In this document: positions 16,926 through 25,032 of the stretch, piece by piece
Layout: each line of letters begins with the position of its first letter
Numbering within the stretch: the stretch's first letter is position 1
Origin: Nostoc sp. FACHB-973
Lineage (GTDB): Bacteria > Cyanobacteriota > Cyanobacteriia > Cyanobacteriales > Nostocaceae
NCBI RefSeq assembly: GCF_014698115.1
Contig: NZ_JACJSJ010000026.1
Span: 27,960-91,959, forward strand
Length of the DNA stretch: 64,000 bases
Direction: 5' to 3'
Notes under the pieces: model-generated
The model's database searches: none
What the model was told of the DNA's origin: nothing
The model's input: only the letters and a program-made list of their open reading frames with translations
Translations under genes and position numbers: made by a program

Positions 16926-17627
16926 TTGCTGATTATATTGTCTGACTTCACCTCAATTCCGGTTTTATGGCTACAAATTGCGGGCGCTGCAATTTGGGTG
17001 TTATTCATCCTCCTAATTGCATGGGTAGTAAACCGCTTTACTAATGGCGAACCAGAAATTGTCCGGAAGATAGTTCATATAGGCACTGGTAATGTGATTC
17101 TACTGGCTTGGTGGCTGGATATTCCCCCTAGCGTCGGAATAACAGCCTCGATTTTAGCAAGCGCAATCACCTTATTATCCTACCGATTTCCCATTCTTCC
17201 TGGTATCAATAGCGTTGGACGCCAAAGTTTAGGCACATTTTTTTACTCTCTGAGTTTCGGTATCTTAATTGCCTCGTTCTGGTATTTGGAACAACCGCAA
17301 TACGCAGCACTAGGAATTTTAGTCATGACTTGGGGAGATGGATTAGCAGCCTTAATTGGTCAGCGTTTTGGTAAACATAAGTATAAAATCTTTGGGGCAG
17401 AAAAAAGTTGGGAAGGCTCCTTGACTATGATGCTTGCTAGCTATATTGTCAGCAGTTTGATTTTAGTTGGAACTCAAGGAAACAGTTGGCAAACTTGGAC
17501 AATATCACTCGTGGTGGCATTAATTGCTACTGCTTTAGAAGCTTTTTCATTTCTGGGTATTGACAATCTAACAGTTCCTTTAGGAAGTGCGGCTCTTGCT
17601 TTCTTTTTAAGTAATTTAGTTTTTTAG
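16926..17627 (+). CDS. Phytol/polyprenol kinase-like integral membrane protein (VTE5/dolichol kinase family)
   Basis: 233 aa with about six to seven membrane segments. Family motifs: EPEIVRKIVHIGTGN near residue 45, ILVMTWGDGLAALIGQRFGKHKY near 140 (the GDG(L/I)AxxxG signature of this kinase/cytidylyltransferase-like fold), and GAEKSWEGSLTMMLAS. By family knowledge such proteins use CTP to phosphorylate phytol or other polyprenols; in cyanobacteria this salvages phytol for tocopherol and chlorophyll side chains. Specific substrate is inference. No ATG is available at the N-terminus in this frame; TTG at 16926 or at 16938 must be used, so the exact start is uncertain. Confidence 0.8.
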   Translation: MLIILSDFTSIPVLWLQIAGAAIWVLFILLIAWVVNRFTNGEPEIVRKIVHIGTGNVILLAWWLDIPPSVGITASILASAITLLSYRFPILPGINSVGRQSLGTFFYSLSFGILIASFWYLEQPQYAALGILVMTWGDGLAALIGQRFGKHKYKIFGAEKSWEGSLTMMLASYIVSSLILVGTQGNSWQTWTISLVVALIATALEAFSFLGIDNLTVPLGSAALAFFLSNLVF

Positions 17628-17642
17628 TTATTCGAGTGCAAG

Positions 17643-17844
17643 GTAGGGGCGCATAGCTATCATTGGTGTCAACTTAACGCTAAATGGGCGGTTAGAAACC
17701 GCGTCTACACAGACGAAACCCGCCTGCGCGGGTTAAGAAACCTTAATTTTCTTTGAGTCCGCGTAGGCGGACTTTGCTTGTATAGCCGCGAATTCTATTC
17801 GCCCAGGCTTAAGTTGACACCTATGCATAGCTATGCGCCCCTAC
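17643..17844. mobile_element. Nested palindromic (MITE-like) element
   Basis: The outer inverted repeat is GTAGGGGCGCATAGCTAT (17643-17660) with its exact complement at 17827-17844. Inside lies a second inverted repeat, GGTGTCAACTTAA (17665-17677) / TTAAGTTGACACC (17809-17821). Between them are shorter hairpins, for example AACCCGCC...GCGGGTT near 17725-17744 and TCCGCG...GCGGA near 17758-17772. There is no coding capacity. It looks like one small element inserted within an older GTAGGGGC-type palindrome. Confidence 0.7.
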
Positions 17845-18224
17845 AAATTTCTGTACGTCATGTAGTTGGTAATTGCTACAAAATACATACACAATTTTGC
17901 AACAATCGAAAATTGGTGGACGTTTGAACGTTTATTGATAGCATGTCTCTTCAATGAACTATAAAAGATCGATGTCTACCACGAGGTATGCCTAGACACA
18001 AAACTTTTCTAGATTAATAAAAAAGCTGTGCTTGTGGATATCCAAAATCCCTGAATATATGTTCAAAGACTCTAAATAATTTCAAAAACACTAAATATTG
18101 ACCATACTTGCTCTACCGTATTGCCATATCTAAAACAAATAAAAGATTTTATATCTACCTTGAGAAACAAAAATTCAATTTTCAATTATGTCTCCAGGTT
18201 TATGAAATCCTGACAAACAATCCC

Positions 18225-18281
18225 TATAGTTGGGTCTTAGGTGGTCAATGCACCTAATTACGTAAGTGAGGCTAAATAATC
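18225..18281 (+). promoter_or_regulatory. Conserved 5' hairpin upstream of precursor gene 1
   Basis: A possible -10 (TATAGT, 18225-18230) is followed by TTAGGTG (18237-18243), a 7-nt loop and CACCTAA (18251-18257). Then comes TTACGTAAGTGAGGCTAA and the ATG at 18282; GTGAGG acts as ribosome-binding site. The same hairpin plus GTAA-GTGAGGCTAA-AATC leader occurs before the genes at 24359 and 25129. It may be an operator at the transcription start or a 5' RNA hairpin. Confidence 0.75.
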
Positions 18282-18680
18282 ATGTCAAATCAAACAATAG
18301 CATCCGAGTTGGTTGTCGAGTTATCTGATGAGCAACAACAGTTTCTAACCGGGGGTGCAGACTTTGAGCTAAGTAACTCGAATTATGGTCAAAAACAGTC
18401 AGGTTTACAAGGTTCAACCGCTTCCGGTCCTGGCGGTAGCACCTCCAACTCCGCAGGAATTAGTAATAGCATTGGTACAGCTGCACAAGACTTCTTAGGC
18501 TTGGGCGGATCTATTCCTACAGGCATTACAAGCTTGCAGAGTCCAAATGTTTTTGGAACAGGAGGAGGCAACGGAACTACCCCTCCAACTACCCCCTCAA
18601 CTACCCCCTCAACTACCCCCTCAACTACCCCCTCAACTACCCCCCAAAGTCCCTCACCAACTACCCTCGGACAAGCCTAA
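18282..18680 (+). CDS. Double-glycine-leader precursor peptide 1 (CTB-type cyanobacterial bacteriocin-like)
   Basis: 132 aa. The first 25 residues form a leader with the same register as the other precursors: SELVVELSDEQQQFLTGG, predicted cleavage after G25. The mature part begins ADFELSNSNYG and holds a Gly/Ser-rich stretch (STASGPGGSTSNS, AAQDFLGLGG), then a threonine/proline tail of PSTT units encoded by four perfect 12-bp repeats (18588-18635). The ADFEL...GPGG...AAQDFLGLG pattern resembles peptides annotated in Nostoc-like genomes as CTB-family bacteriocins; this is from memory. It probably passes through the HlyD/C39 exporter encoded 1.1 kb downstream. The Thr/Pro tail is unusual for a bacteriocin core and could be a linker or wall-binding tail. 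Activity is unproven. Confidence 0.8.
   Translation: MSNQTIASELVVELSDEQQQFLTGGADFELSNSNYGQKQSGLQGSTASGPGGSTSNSAGISNSIGTAAQDFLGLGGSIPTGITSLQSPNVFGTGGGNGTTPPTTPSTTPSTTPSTTPSTTPQSPSPTTLGQA
18588..18635. repeat. 12-bp tandem repeat coding for Thr-Pro-Ser-Thr
   Basis: Four perfect ACTACCCCCTCA units, flanked by imperfect ones on both sides, within the 3' end of precursor gene 1. Confidence 0.9.
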
Positions 18681-19376
18681 TAGGAATCACTAACCTAACA
18701 TAATCTAAATAGCTGACCATTGCAGAGATCACCCTATTCAATTTCCACTGCTAGCACCAAACACTATTATGTGGTGGCGGCGCTAAGGAACTTGGGTGTT
18801 CAAGGGTTCAACTTCTTAGTAAGTTGAAGCAATCACAGATTCCAGAGCTTTCCTGTTTAAATAACATGATAATCTACCTGAGTACCTCAGAGAAAAGAGT
18901 ATCAGCGAGTCAGTCTCTGGAATCATTTTTTTCAAAACTTATGATAATTACTGCACCACTTGGCCGTATTTTTCAGCGGCTAAACAAGAAGTCTTATTTC
19001 CTTAACACTTCACTGACTTCTACTACAAATCGCGATAAATCACCGCTATTACCCCTTAATGTTTGCTAGAGCTACTCCGGCAAAATATTTGTCACAGCGC
19101 AGTATTTTGCATATCCAAGTAAAAAGTAGTAGGTGGAGGTTGTCAAACATCCAGTAGCAAAGAATGAATCAATTTCTTCATGAGACTTATTATGTCTTGT
19201 TTTTTCCTGCTCCAAGCAAAAATTTGCAAATTATCGATTGTGATACTCATAAATTCTCGACTTTTCCTGTCATCTTATTTTTGACGGATAATATTCTCAA
19301 CTAGCTAAATCTTTGGAGTCAAATAGCTTGGAATTAGTTTTTGGAATCTTTTTGTACAGATAGATAAAAGGGGGGG

Positions 19377-19450
19377 GCGGAGGAGGTTGTTATAACTCGC
19401 TCAACGTAAGTGAGGACTTTGAGGGAGCTTGAGCGTTTTCCTCCGTTTTA
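19377..19450 (+). ncRNA. Structured 3' element, copy 1 (possible terminator or processing element)
   Basis: The outer stem is CGGAGGA (19378-19384) / TCCTCCG (19439-19445), followed by TTTTA. The inner stem is CGCTCAA (19398-19404) / TTGAGCG (19429-19435). The segment ATAACTCGCTCAA is shared with copies at 24581-24655 and 25345-25416, while the outer stems differ in sequence yet still pair. That pattern argues for a selected RNA structure. Confidence 0.6.
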
Positions 19451-19722
19451 TCAACGCGTTGTTCACGTTAAAAATGTGAGAAAGATAATTTTCGCGCTCA
19501 TCACGCATACCTTTCTTTTCCCCCTTAGCTAATTATAGATCATGATAAAGCATAATGCTTGCTATTGTTAGCAGCATGTGTTAATTTTCACTCTTTAGGA
19601 CATAGGTTTTAACTATCTAGTATTTCCTCTGACCTATTACCGAAGACGGCTATTTTTTCATAGCGTGCAATTTGCAACCAAGTTCTGTGAAGTAATCTGC
19701 TTTGCAGCATCATAGGTTTTGG

Positions 19723-19751
19723 TTGACAGATAACCCTCACTTTTTTATGTA
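19723..19751 (+). promoter_or_regulatory. Sigma70-type promoter for the exporter operon
   Basis: TTGACA (19723-19728), a 17-bp spacer and TATGTA (19746-19751). The expected transcript start is near 19758, about 20 nt before the GTG start of the adaptor gene. Confidence 0.5.
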
Positions 19752-19778
19752 TCTATTCAAAACAAAAGGTGCAGTGCC

Positions 19779-21287
19779 GTGAATTTCTTACGTCGCCAAG
19801 AAAACTATTCTTTGAATAAGTTTAATGAACCCAATCCTGATCATCTCCATATAGTTGAAACTAACGAGTTTCTCCCTCATATAGGTAAATGGACAAACAT
19901 TGGTGGGAGTGTTTTGCTAAGTATTTTCGTTGCAGGGGTGAGTCTCACATCAGTTCTCAATTACAACGTTACAGTTAAAGTTCCTGCGAGTATCCGACCT
20001 GTAGGAGAACTACGCATTGTTCAATCTGCAATTGCCGGAACTGTTCAAAATATTGATGTTGAAGAAAGTCAGGTAGTGACTAAGGACGAAGCTATTGCTT
20101 ACATTGATGATTCCAGCGTGCAAACTCAAAAGAGCCAAAGAGAAAGCAGTATTCAGCAGGGTCAATTACAGCTAAGCAAAATAGATAGTCAGATTAGCCA
20201 AATAGATACTCAGATTGCGGCTCAGACAAACTTAAATAACCGCACGATTATAGCTGCACAAGCTCAGCTCAGTAATGCCCAACGTAACTATAAAGATCAG
20301 CAAATAAAATCTACATCTGAAATGACACAAGCACAAACAGCGTTGAGATTAGCCAAGGTGCAGCTAGAGCGATTACAACAGGGAAAAATATTAACAGCAA
20401 CTGTAGAAGAAGCAGAAGCAGCCTTAAAGTTAGCCAAGGTTCAACGAGACAGATTACACCCGATAGTCATATCGGGAGCTGTTGCTCGCAGTCTATTTGA
20501 GGAAAAAGAACAAGCGGTTAAGTCTGCTGAGGCGAAGTTAGAACAAGCTAAAGTTAGCGCTAAAAATCTACTTGAAGAAAAAGAACAATCGTTGGAGGAT
20601 GCACAAACTAACCTAAACAAGGCTAAAACTGCTATCAATCCTAGTAATGCTGCCGTAACTGTGGCATTTGAACAGATTAACCAGGAACAGGCAAGGGGTC
20701 TAGCAACCTTAGCTGCTTTGAAAAAAGACCGAGAGACTCTGCTTCAGCAACGCCTTGAACTGCAAAACCAACTCCTTAGTACTCGCAAAGAACTACAACA
20801 GCTAGAAACTGACCTAAAAAAGAGTGTGATTCGAGCGCCAATCGAAGGCACACTCCTGAAACTAAATCTTCGTAATCCAGGACAGGTAGTGCAATCAAGT
20901 GAAGCTATTGCAAGCATTGCTCCCCTTAACGCCCCATTGCTGATCAAGGCTTATGTGCAGACTCAAGATATTGATAAGGTGAAACCAGGTGAAAAAGTCC
21001 GAATGATGGTTTCTGCTTGCCCCTATCCAGACTACGGTACTCTCAAAGGAACTGTCACCACAGTTGCATCAGATGCCCTATCACCTGTAAAGAATGGCAC
21101 AGATTCAAGTGTCAACCAGGTAGTTGCTTACGAGGTAACTATTCAGCCACAAACTTTATATTTGGGTAGAGGCGATCGCCAGTGCCATCTTAAATCGGGC
21201 ATGGAGGGCAGAGCTGATATTATTTCCCGTCAAGAAACAGTGCTTCGGTTCATTCTCAGAAAAGCAAGATTAATCACGAATTATTAA
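19779..21287 (+). CDS. HlyD-family periplasmic adaptor of a peptide exporter
   Basis: 502 aa from a GTG start (19779); no in-frame ATG precedes it. A single membrane anchor (about residues 42-64, VLLSIFVAGVSLTSVLNYNV) follows a short cytosolic tail. Then come a lipoyl-like half (SAIAGTVQNIDVEESQVVTKDEAIAYID), a long Gln/Lys/Glu-rich coiled coil (~110-345), the second lipoyl half (VIRAPIEGTLLKLNLRNPGQVV) and a beta-barrel domain (LNAPLLIKAYVQTQDIDKVKPGEKVRMMV). This is the layout of type I secretion adaptors. With the C39 ABC exporter 96 bp downstream it should form the inner-membrane and periplasmic part of a peptide secretion machine; an outer-membrane TolC partner is not in the window. Substrates are probably the GG-leader peptides around it. 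Confidence 0.9.
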   Translation: MNFLRRQENYSLNKFNEPNPDHLHIVETNEFLPHIGKWTNIGGSVLLSIFVAGVSLTSVLNYNVTVKVPASIRPVGELRIVQSAIAGTVQNIDVEESQVVTKDEAIAYIDDSSVQTQKSQRESSIQQGQLQLSKIDSQISQIDTQIAAQTNLNNRTIIAAQAQLSNAQRNYKDQQIKSTSEMTQAQTALRLAKVQLERLQQGKILTATVEEAEAALKLAKVQRDRLHPIVISGAVARSLFEEKEQAVKSAEAKLEQAKVSAKNLLEEKEQSLEDAQTNLNKAKTAINPSNAAVTVAFEQINQEQARGLATLAALKKDRETLLQQRLELQNQLLSTRKELQQLETDLKKSVIRAPIEGTLLKLNLRNPGQVVQSSEAIASIAPLNAPLLIKAYVQTQDIDKVKPGEKVRMMVSACPYPDYGTLKGTVTTVASDALSPVKNGTDSSVNQVVAYEVTIQPQTLYLGRGDRQCHLKSGMEGRADIISRQETVLRFILRKARLITNY

Positions 21288-21383
21288 TACAAAAATCTGG
21301 GTTTTAGCAATTCTCAATCAATTATCAATATTTATGGTGATGGGTCTGAAATCATTGCTCTGTAATCTAATTGGGTAAGTCTG

Positions 21384-23549
21384 ATGTTTCATTTATTTAA
21401 TTTTTATAAAAATTATCAGTGTGTTTTACAGTCAAGTGAAGAGGATTGTGGAGCAGCTTGCCTAGCGTCGATTTGCAAGCATTATGGGCGTTTCTTAAGT
21501 ATCACCCGCAGCCGAGAAGCAGTAGGGACTGGACAGCTGGGAACAACCTTGCTCGGTCTTAAACGTGGATCGGAGACTCTAGGTTTTAATGTTAGGGCAG
21601 TTAAAGCTTCGCCGAAGACCATAGACAGGATCACAGAAATACGCCTGCCAGCAATTATTCATTGGCATGGCAAGCACTGGGTTGTGTTGTACGGCAAACG
21701 AGGCAAGAAGTACGTCATTGCCGACCCAGCCGTGGGCATCCGTTATATCAACCGCGAAGAGCTAACAGCAGCTTGGAACGGGGTGATGCTGTTATTAGAG
21801 CCAGATTCAGAGGGCTTTTCTCAGCAGCCCCAAGAACAACCAAAGGGCGGCTTAGGACGCTTTTTCCAACGCGTCTTACCTTTTCGTGGGTTGTTAACTC
21901 AGGTTTTGATGATCAACATTGTCCTGGGTTTACTCGCTCTAGGTACGCCTGTCTTGATCCAACTGCTCACAGATGATGTCCTTGTGCGTGGCGATACCGA
22001 CTTACTTACCGTTGTAGTTTTAGCCGTTGTTGTCATGAATTTATTTAGCAGTTGTCTGCAAGTATTGCAAGCTACGATGATTGCTCACTTTGGTCAACGG
22101 CTGCAATTAGGACTAGTCTTGGAGTTTGGACGCAGAATTCTCCAGTTACCCTTGAATTACTACGAAGCCCGCCGCAGTGGCGAAATCATTAGCAGATTAG
22201 GAGATATCAATGAAATCAACCAGTTGGTATCGCAGGTAGTGGTTCTTTTACCTAGCCAAATTTTCCTAGCAGTGGTGTCTTTATGTTTCATGTTGTTTTA
22301 TAGCTGGCAGTTAACCCTAGTAGCTCTCTTGTTTGCTGGGTTAATGACCATATCTGTGTTACCTTTCTTGCCCATTCTCCAACAAAAGACCCGCAGTCTT
22401 TTAGTTTTAGGGTCGGAAAATCAAGGCGTTTTGGTGGAAACGTTTAAGGGCGCGCAGGTGATTAAAACTACAAACGCGGCTCCCCAATTCTCGGAGGAAT
22501 TCCAAAGTCGTTTTGGTCGCCTTGCCAATCTTACTTTCACCACCATCCAAATCGGAATTATCAACGGTACTCTTGCTAAACTCCTTTCCACTATTGGTGG
22601 CGTCAGTTTACTTTGGCTAGGGAGCATCCTAGTGATTCAGGGGAAATTAAGTATCGGGCAAATGCTAGCTTTTAACGTTTTACAGGTCAATGTTCTGGCG
22701 TTAATTAGCACGTTAGTTGGGTTAGTAGATGAATATTTCCGCGCCCAAACAGCAATTTCTCGTCTTTTAGAAGTGATTGATACTAAGCCAGAAGTGGTCG
22801 TGGGTCAAAAGCCGTTTGCACAAATCTCTGGTGATGCAGACATTCGTTGTTCCCATCTCGAATTTCACCATCCTGGCAGAGTTGACTTATTAGAGGATTT
22901 TTCGCTCAAACTCCCTGGAGGGAAAGTAATTGCTTTGATTGGTCAGTCAGGTTGTGGCAAAAGTACTTTGGCAAAACTCGTAGGAGGTTTATATCAACCG
23001 AACTCTGGTAATATCCGCATAGGCTTTTATAACACACAAGACCTCTCCCTTGATTGCCTCCGACAACAGGTAGTTTATGTACCGCAAGAACCTCACTTCT
23101 GGAGTCGCTCGATTTTGGAGAACTTCCGTTTAGGAATGCCTGATATTGCCTTTGAAGAGATTGTCAAAGCTTGCCACATTGCTGACGCAGATGACTTTAT
23201 CAGTGAACTTCCTAATAAATATCAAACTGTTTTAGGGGAATTTGGGGCAAATCTCTCTGGTGGACAAAGACAACGATTAGCGATCGCTAGAGGCATCCTC
23301 AATGATCCACCTATGCTGATTTTAGATGAAGCGACCGCTGGACTCGATCCTGTAAGCGAATCTCATGTGCTGGATCGTCTTTTGGAACACCGAAAGGGCA
23401 GAACCACGATTTTGATCACCCATCGTCCCAGTGTAGTCAATCGAGCTGATTGGATCGTGCTGCTAGATAAAGGTCAGGTGAAATTACAAGGTACGCTAGA
23501 GACTTTTCTCTCTCACCAAGGTGAGCATTTAAAGTTTTTATCAGTGTGA
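21384..23549 (+). CDS. Peptidase-containing ABC exporter (C39 peptidase, PCAT)
   Basis: 721 aa. An N-terminal C39 peptidase domain (~10-130) has its triad intact: C22 (SSEEDCGAACL), H98 (HGKHWVVLYG) and D114 (VIADPAVG). Six membrane helices (~165-430) follow. The nucleotide-binding domain has Walker A GQSGCGKST (520-528), signature LSGGQ (624-628), Walker B LILDEAT with D648-E649 and the H-loop in ITHRPS. PCATs cut leader peptides after a Gly-Gly or Gly-Ala pair and export the core using ATP. The intact triad indicates active leader cleavage. It ends 30 bp before precursor gene 4, and a strong hairpin at 23928-23965 closes the unit. The N-terminus has no extra kinase, lanthipeptide or cyclase domain. 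Confidence 0.95.
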   Translation: MFHLFNFYKNYQCVLQSSEEDCGAACLASICKHYGRFLSITRSREAVGTGQLGTTLLGLKRGSETLGFNVRAVKASPKTIDRITEIRLPAIIHWHGKHWVVLYGKRGKKYVIADPAVGIRYINREELTAAWNGVMLLLEPDSEGFSQQPQEQPKGGLGRFFQRVLPFRGLLTQVLMINIVLGLLALGTPVLIQLLTDDVLVRGDTDLLTVVVLAVVVMNLFSSCLQVLQATMIAHFGQRLQLGLVLEFGRRILQLPLNYYEARRSGEIISRLGDINEINQLVSQVVVLLPSQIFLAVVSLCFMLFYSWQLTLVALLFAGLMTISVLPFLPILQQKTRSLLVLGSENQGVLVETFKGAQVIKTTNAAPQFSEEFQSRFGRLANLTFTTIQIGIINGTLAKLLSTIGGVSLLWLGSILVIQGKLSIGQMLAFNVLQVNVLALISTLVGLVDEYFRAQTAISRLLEVIDTKPEVVVGQKPFAQISGDADIRCSHLEFHHPGRVDLLEDFSLKLPGGKVIALIGQSGCGKSTLAKLVGGLYQPNSGNIRIGFYNTQDLSLDCLRQQVVYVPQEPHFWSRSILENFRLGMPDIAFEEIVKACHIADADDFISELPNKYQTVLGEFGANLSGGQRQRLAIARGILNDPPMLILDEATAGLDPVSESHVLDRLLEHRKGRTTILITHRPSVVNRADWIVLLDKGQVKLQGTLETFLSHQGEHLKFLSV

Positions 23550-23579
23550 AAATTGTTTTCAGTGTGAGCAGTTAATTTT

Positions 23580-23888
23580 ATGTCTGAATATATTAAATTT
23601 TTTCATCGTGAATTATTTAGAGAATTGTCAGAGCAAGAACAAGAAAACCTGACTGCTGGACAAGGCATAGATAGCCCAGTAAAAAGTGATTTTTTATTAC
23701 AGCAAACTAATATCCAAAGTTCAGCCGAAAATCAATTAAATCTTGCAGGAACTGGTGATATATCTTCACAAAAAACCAGCTATAATTTGTCACAGACTAC
23801 CATAAAATTTTCTCTAAAATTCGGATTGCCAAATTCTAGTCAAGACGGAAATATATTTGATTGTTTAATTAACGAAAATTTTAAATAA
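23580..23888 (+). CDS. Precursor peptide 4 with a GG-leader-like motif (Ala-Gly variant)
   Basis: 102 aa, starting 30 bp after the exporter stop, probably cotranscribed with it. The N-terminus ELFRELSEQEQENLTAG matches the leader consensus of the other precursors, with AG rather than GG at the expected cut (after residue 27). The remaining 75 residues are Ser/Gln/Asn-rich, with one Cys near the end (FDCLINENFK) and no Tyr richness. No 5' hairpin of the kind seen before the other three genes is present. It may be a second substrate, an immunity or accessory peptide that borrowed a leader-like start, or a decaying precursor. Confidence 0.6.
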   Translation: MSEYIKFFHRELFRELSEQEQENLTAGQGIDSPVKSDFLLQQTNIQSSAENQLNLAGTGDISSQKTSYNLSQTTIKFSLKFGLPNSSQDGNIFDCLINENFK

Positions 23889-23927
23889 ATTATATTCATA
23901 AAACTTGGATTTCAATATATTTTTAAT

Positions 23928-23965
23928 TAGTGGGAGATACACGAGCAATCGTGTATCTCCCACTA
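23928..23965 (+). terminator. Perfect 17-bp hairpin ending the exporter operon
   Basis: TAGTGGGAGATACACGA (23928-23944), loop GCAA, and its exact reverse complement (23949-23965). The loop is a GNRA tetraloop. No clean T-run follows, so it may act as an RNA-stabilising 3' end as well as, or instead of, an intrinsic terminator. Confidence 0.7.
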
Positions 23966-24260
23966 GAATATAATAACTTTAACTGGATATAATAATATAC
24001 GCTGTCGTCTACCTTTTTATCGTAGGTAACTGTATATTTATCTATGTTTATTTAATGTAATCGATTGAATTTATAACGTCTACAAATGCTAATTATATAA
24101 TCTTTTAGTTCATAATATGTTATGAATAATAATCGACTATAGACACGTAAAAATAGCTACTTAGTTTGAAAGATTTCTATAAAATAATTTTGAATAAAAA
24201 TATGCTAATTCATTTTTTAAATTTATCATTAACCAAAAGAAAGAAAATAATTTTTGCCAG
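23966..24260. other. AT-rich spacer before the duplicated precursor cassettes
   Basis: No gene or repeat is supported in this very AT-rich stretch. Confidence 0.4.
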
Positions 24261-24358
24261 TTTATAACTTTAGAAGAGTTTCTTTTTTATAATACAAGTG
24301 AATAATAAAAGCATAGGTGATCTACACCTATATACATCGTAAAGTGAGGCTAACAATC
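24261..24358 (+). promoter_or_regulatory. Upstream region of Tyr-rich precursor 2, with the conserved hairpin
   Basis: It begins with TTTATAACTTTAG (24261-24273), shared at the same distance with precursor 3 (25033-25045). Then ATAGGTG (24313-24319), loop ATCTA, CACCTAT (24325-24331), followed by GTAAAGTGAGGCTAACAATC and the ATG. TATAAT (24288-24293) is one candidate -10; AATAAT (24301-24306) is another, at a spacing to the hairpin like that of the other two genes. Confidence 0.7.
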
Positions 24359-24514
24359 ATGTCAAATCTAGTCATTCAATGTGATTTAGTTGAGGAGCTA
24401 ACTACAGAGCAGCAAGAGGTGCTAGCTGGTGGACAAGACTACGGTTATAGTAGTTCCCAATACCCTAATTACTACTTCTACGGCTACGCTTACCCCTATT
24501 ACGGTGGCTATTAA
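24359..24514 (+). CDS. Double-glycine-leader precursor peptide 2, Tyr-rich core
   Basis: 51 aa from the ATG at 24359; a longer frame from 24317 would run through the conserved hairpin and is rejected. The ribosome-binding site GTGAGG lies 14 bases upstream. Leader: 25 aa, with CDLVEELTTEQQEVLAGG. Core: 26 aa, 11 of them Tyr plus one Phe, with Gly, Pro and Ser between (QDYGYSSSQYPNY..., ending YPYYGGY). There is no Cys, Trp or charged patch in the core apart from one Asp. The exporter with intact C39 triad is encoded 0.8 kb upstream. No modification enzyme is adjacent. It may be a secreted Tyr-rich peptide that is cross-linked or aggregates outside the cell, or a bacteriocin or signal; all of these are guesses. 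Confidence 0.85.
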   Translation: MSNLVIQCDLVEELTTEQQEVLAGGQDYGYSSSQYPNYYFYGYAYPYYGGY

Positions 24515-24520
24515 GTCTGC

Positions 24521-24655
24521 CAAAGTTAGGACTATAACTGGGTAATCCCGTAGTTTAAACTTTTTAATTAGTGGGGGGAGGAAAAGACTTACATAACTCA
24601 CTCAAAGTACATGAAAACTTGAGCAAGTTTGAAAAGTCTTCTCTCTTCTCTTTTT
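24521..24655 (+). ncRNA. Structured 3' elements after precursor 2
   Basis: A first hairpin pairs AAAG (24522-24525) and ACTA (24531-24534) with TAGT (24551-24554) and CTTT (24560-24563). The second is GAAAAGACTT (24581-24590) with AAGTCTTCTC (24634-24643), one mismatch, enclosing CTCAA (24601-24605) / TTGAG (24619-24623) and followed by TTTTT at 24651-24655. Both are conserved after precursor 3 with compensating base changes. Confidence 0.65.
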
Positions 24656-24690
24656 AGCCATCAATTTATTAATGGTCTAGAAACAATAAA

Positions 24691-24716
24691 AGTAGATGCT
24701 AGAGATAGCATTTATT
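24691..24716 (+). terminator. Terminator-like hairpin of precursor 2
   Basis: ATGCTA (24696-24701), loop GAGA, TAGCAT (24706-24711), then TTATTTTTATT. It is the weaker counterpart of the strong hairpin at 25447-25478 after precursor 3. Confidence 0.6.
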
Positions 24717-24810
24717 TTTATTCTCCCTCCCTGATTTAAAATATAAACAGTTTCTGACTAGGTAAGTAGCATATCTTTGCCCAGTAGAATTGAAGACCGT
24801 AACTGTAATT

Positions 24811-24847
24811 TAGCACCCATGCTGGTAAAAAACTAGCATGGGTGCTA
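24811..24847. terminator. 13-bp perfect hairpin between the two precursor cassettes
   Basis: TAGCACCCATGCT (24811-24823) / AGCATGGGTGCTA (24835-24847), 11-nt loop, followed by CCTGTTT. It could end transcription leaking from precursor 2. It is not part of the duplicated unit. Confidence 0.55.
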
Positions 24848-25032
24848 CCTGTTTACAACTAGAAATCAAATTTTACAGAACAGGATCACTCGGTTAATAA
24901 ATAATTAAGTCAGTAATTGCTAGGATTACCAGGTGAGAAAGGGTATTTTTGCCCTCTAATCTGGTCATATATTTTATTCAGATTTTAAACATAATTTACA
25001 AAATCCGAAAGCCGTAAATTTAGCTTATTACT

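Larger units (their letters stand above)
17628..18281. other. Intergenic region before the peptide locus
   Basis: No gene is supported. The left part is a nested palindromic element (17643-17844). The right part, 17850-18236, is AT-rich. A TATAGT at 18225-18230, seven bases before the conserved hairpin, is a plausible -10 box for the first precursor gene. Confidence 0.6.
18681..19778. other. Long intergenic region between precursor 1 and the exporter genes
   Basis: 1.1 kb. An open frame at 18824-19069 has no leader motif, ribosome-binding site or recognisable composition and is not called. The stretch holds a structured element at 19377-19450 that matches the 3' elements of the two Tyr-rich precursors, and a promoter for the adaptor gene at 19723-19751. 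I searched for another GG-leader peptide (EQQ...GG) and found none; one may have been lost here, since the 3' element sits 700 bp from precursor 1. Confidence 0.5.

Noticed and set aside
18824..19069. 81-aa open frame between precursor 1 and the adaptor gene
   Set aside because: No leader motif, ribosome-binding site or balanced composition; the region looks noncoding apart from the structured element further on.
24317..24358. Upstream extension of precursor 2 (14 extra residues)
   Set aside because: It runs through the conserved hairpin and leader; the ATG at 24359 has a ribosome-binding site and aligns with the other leaders.
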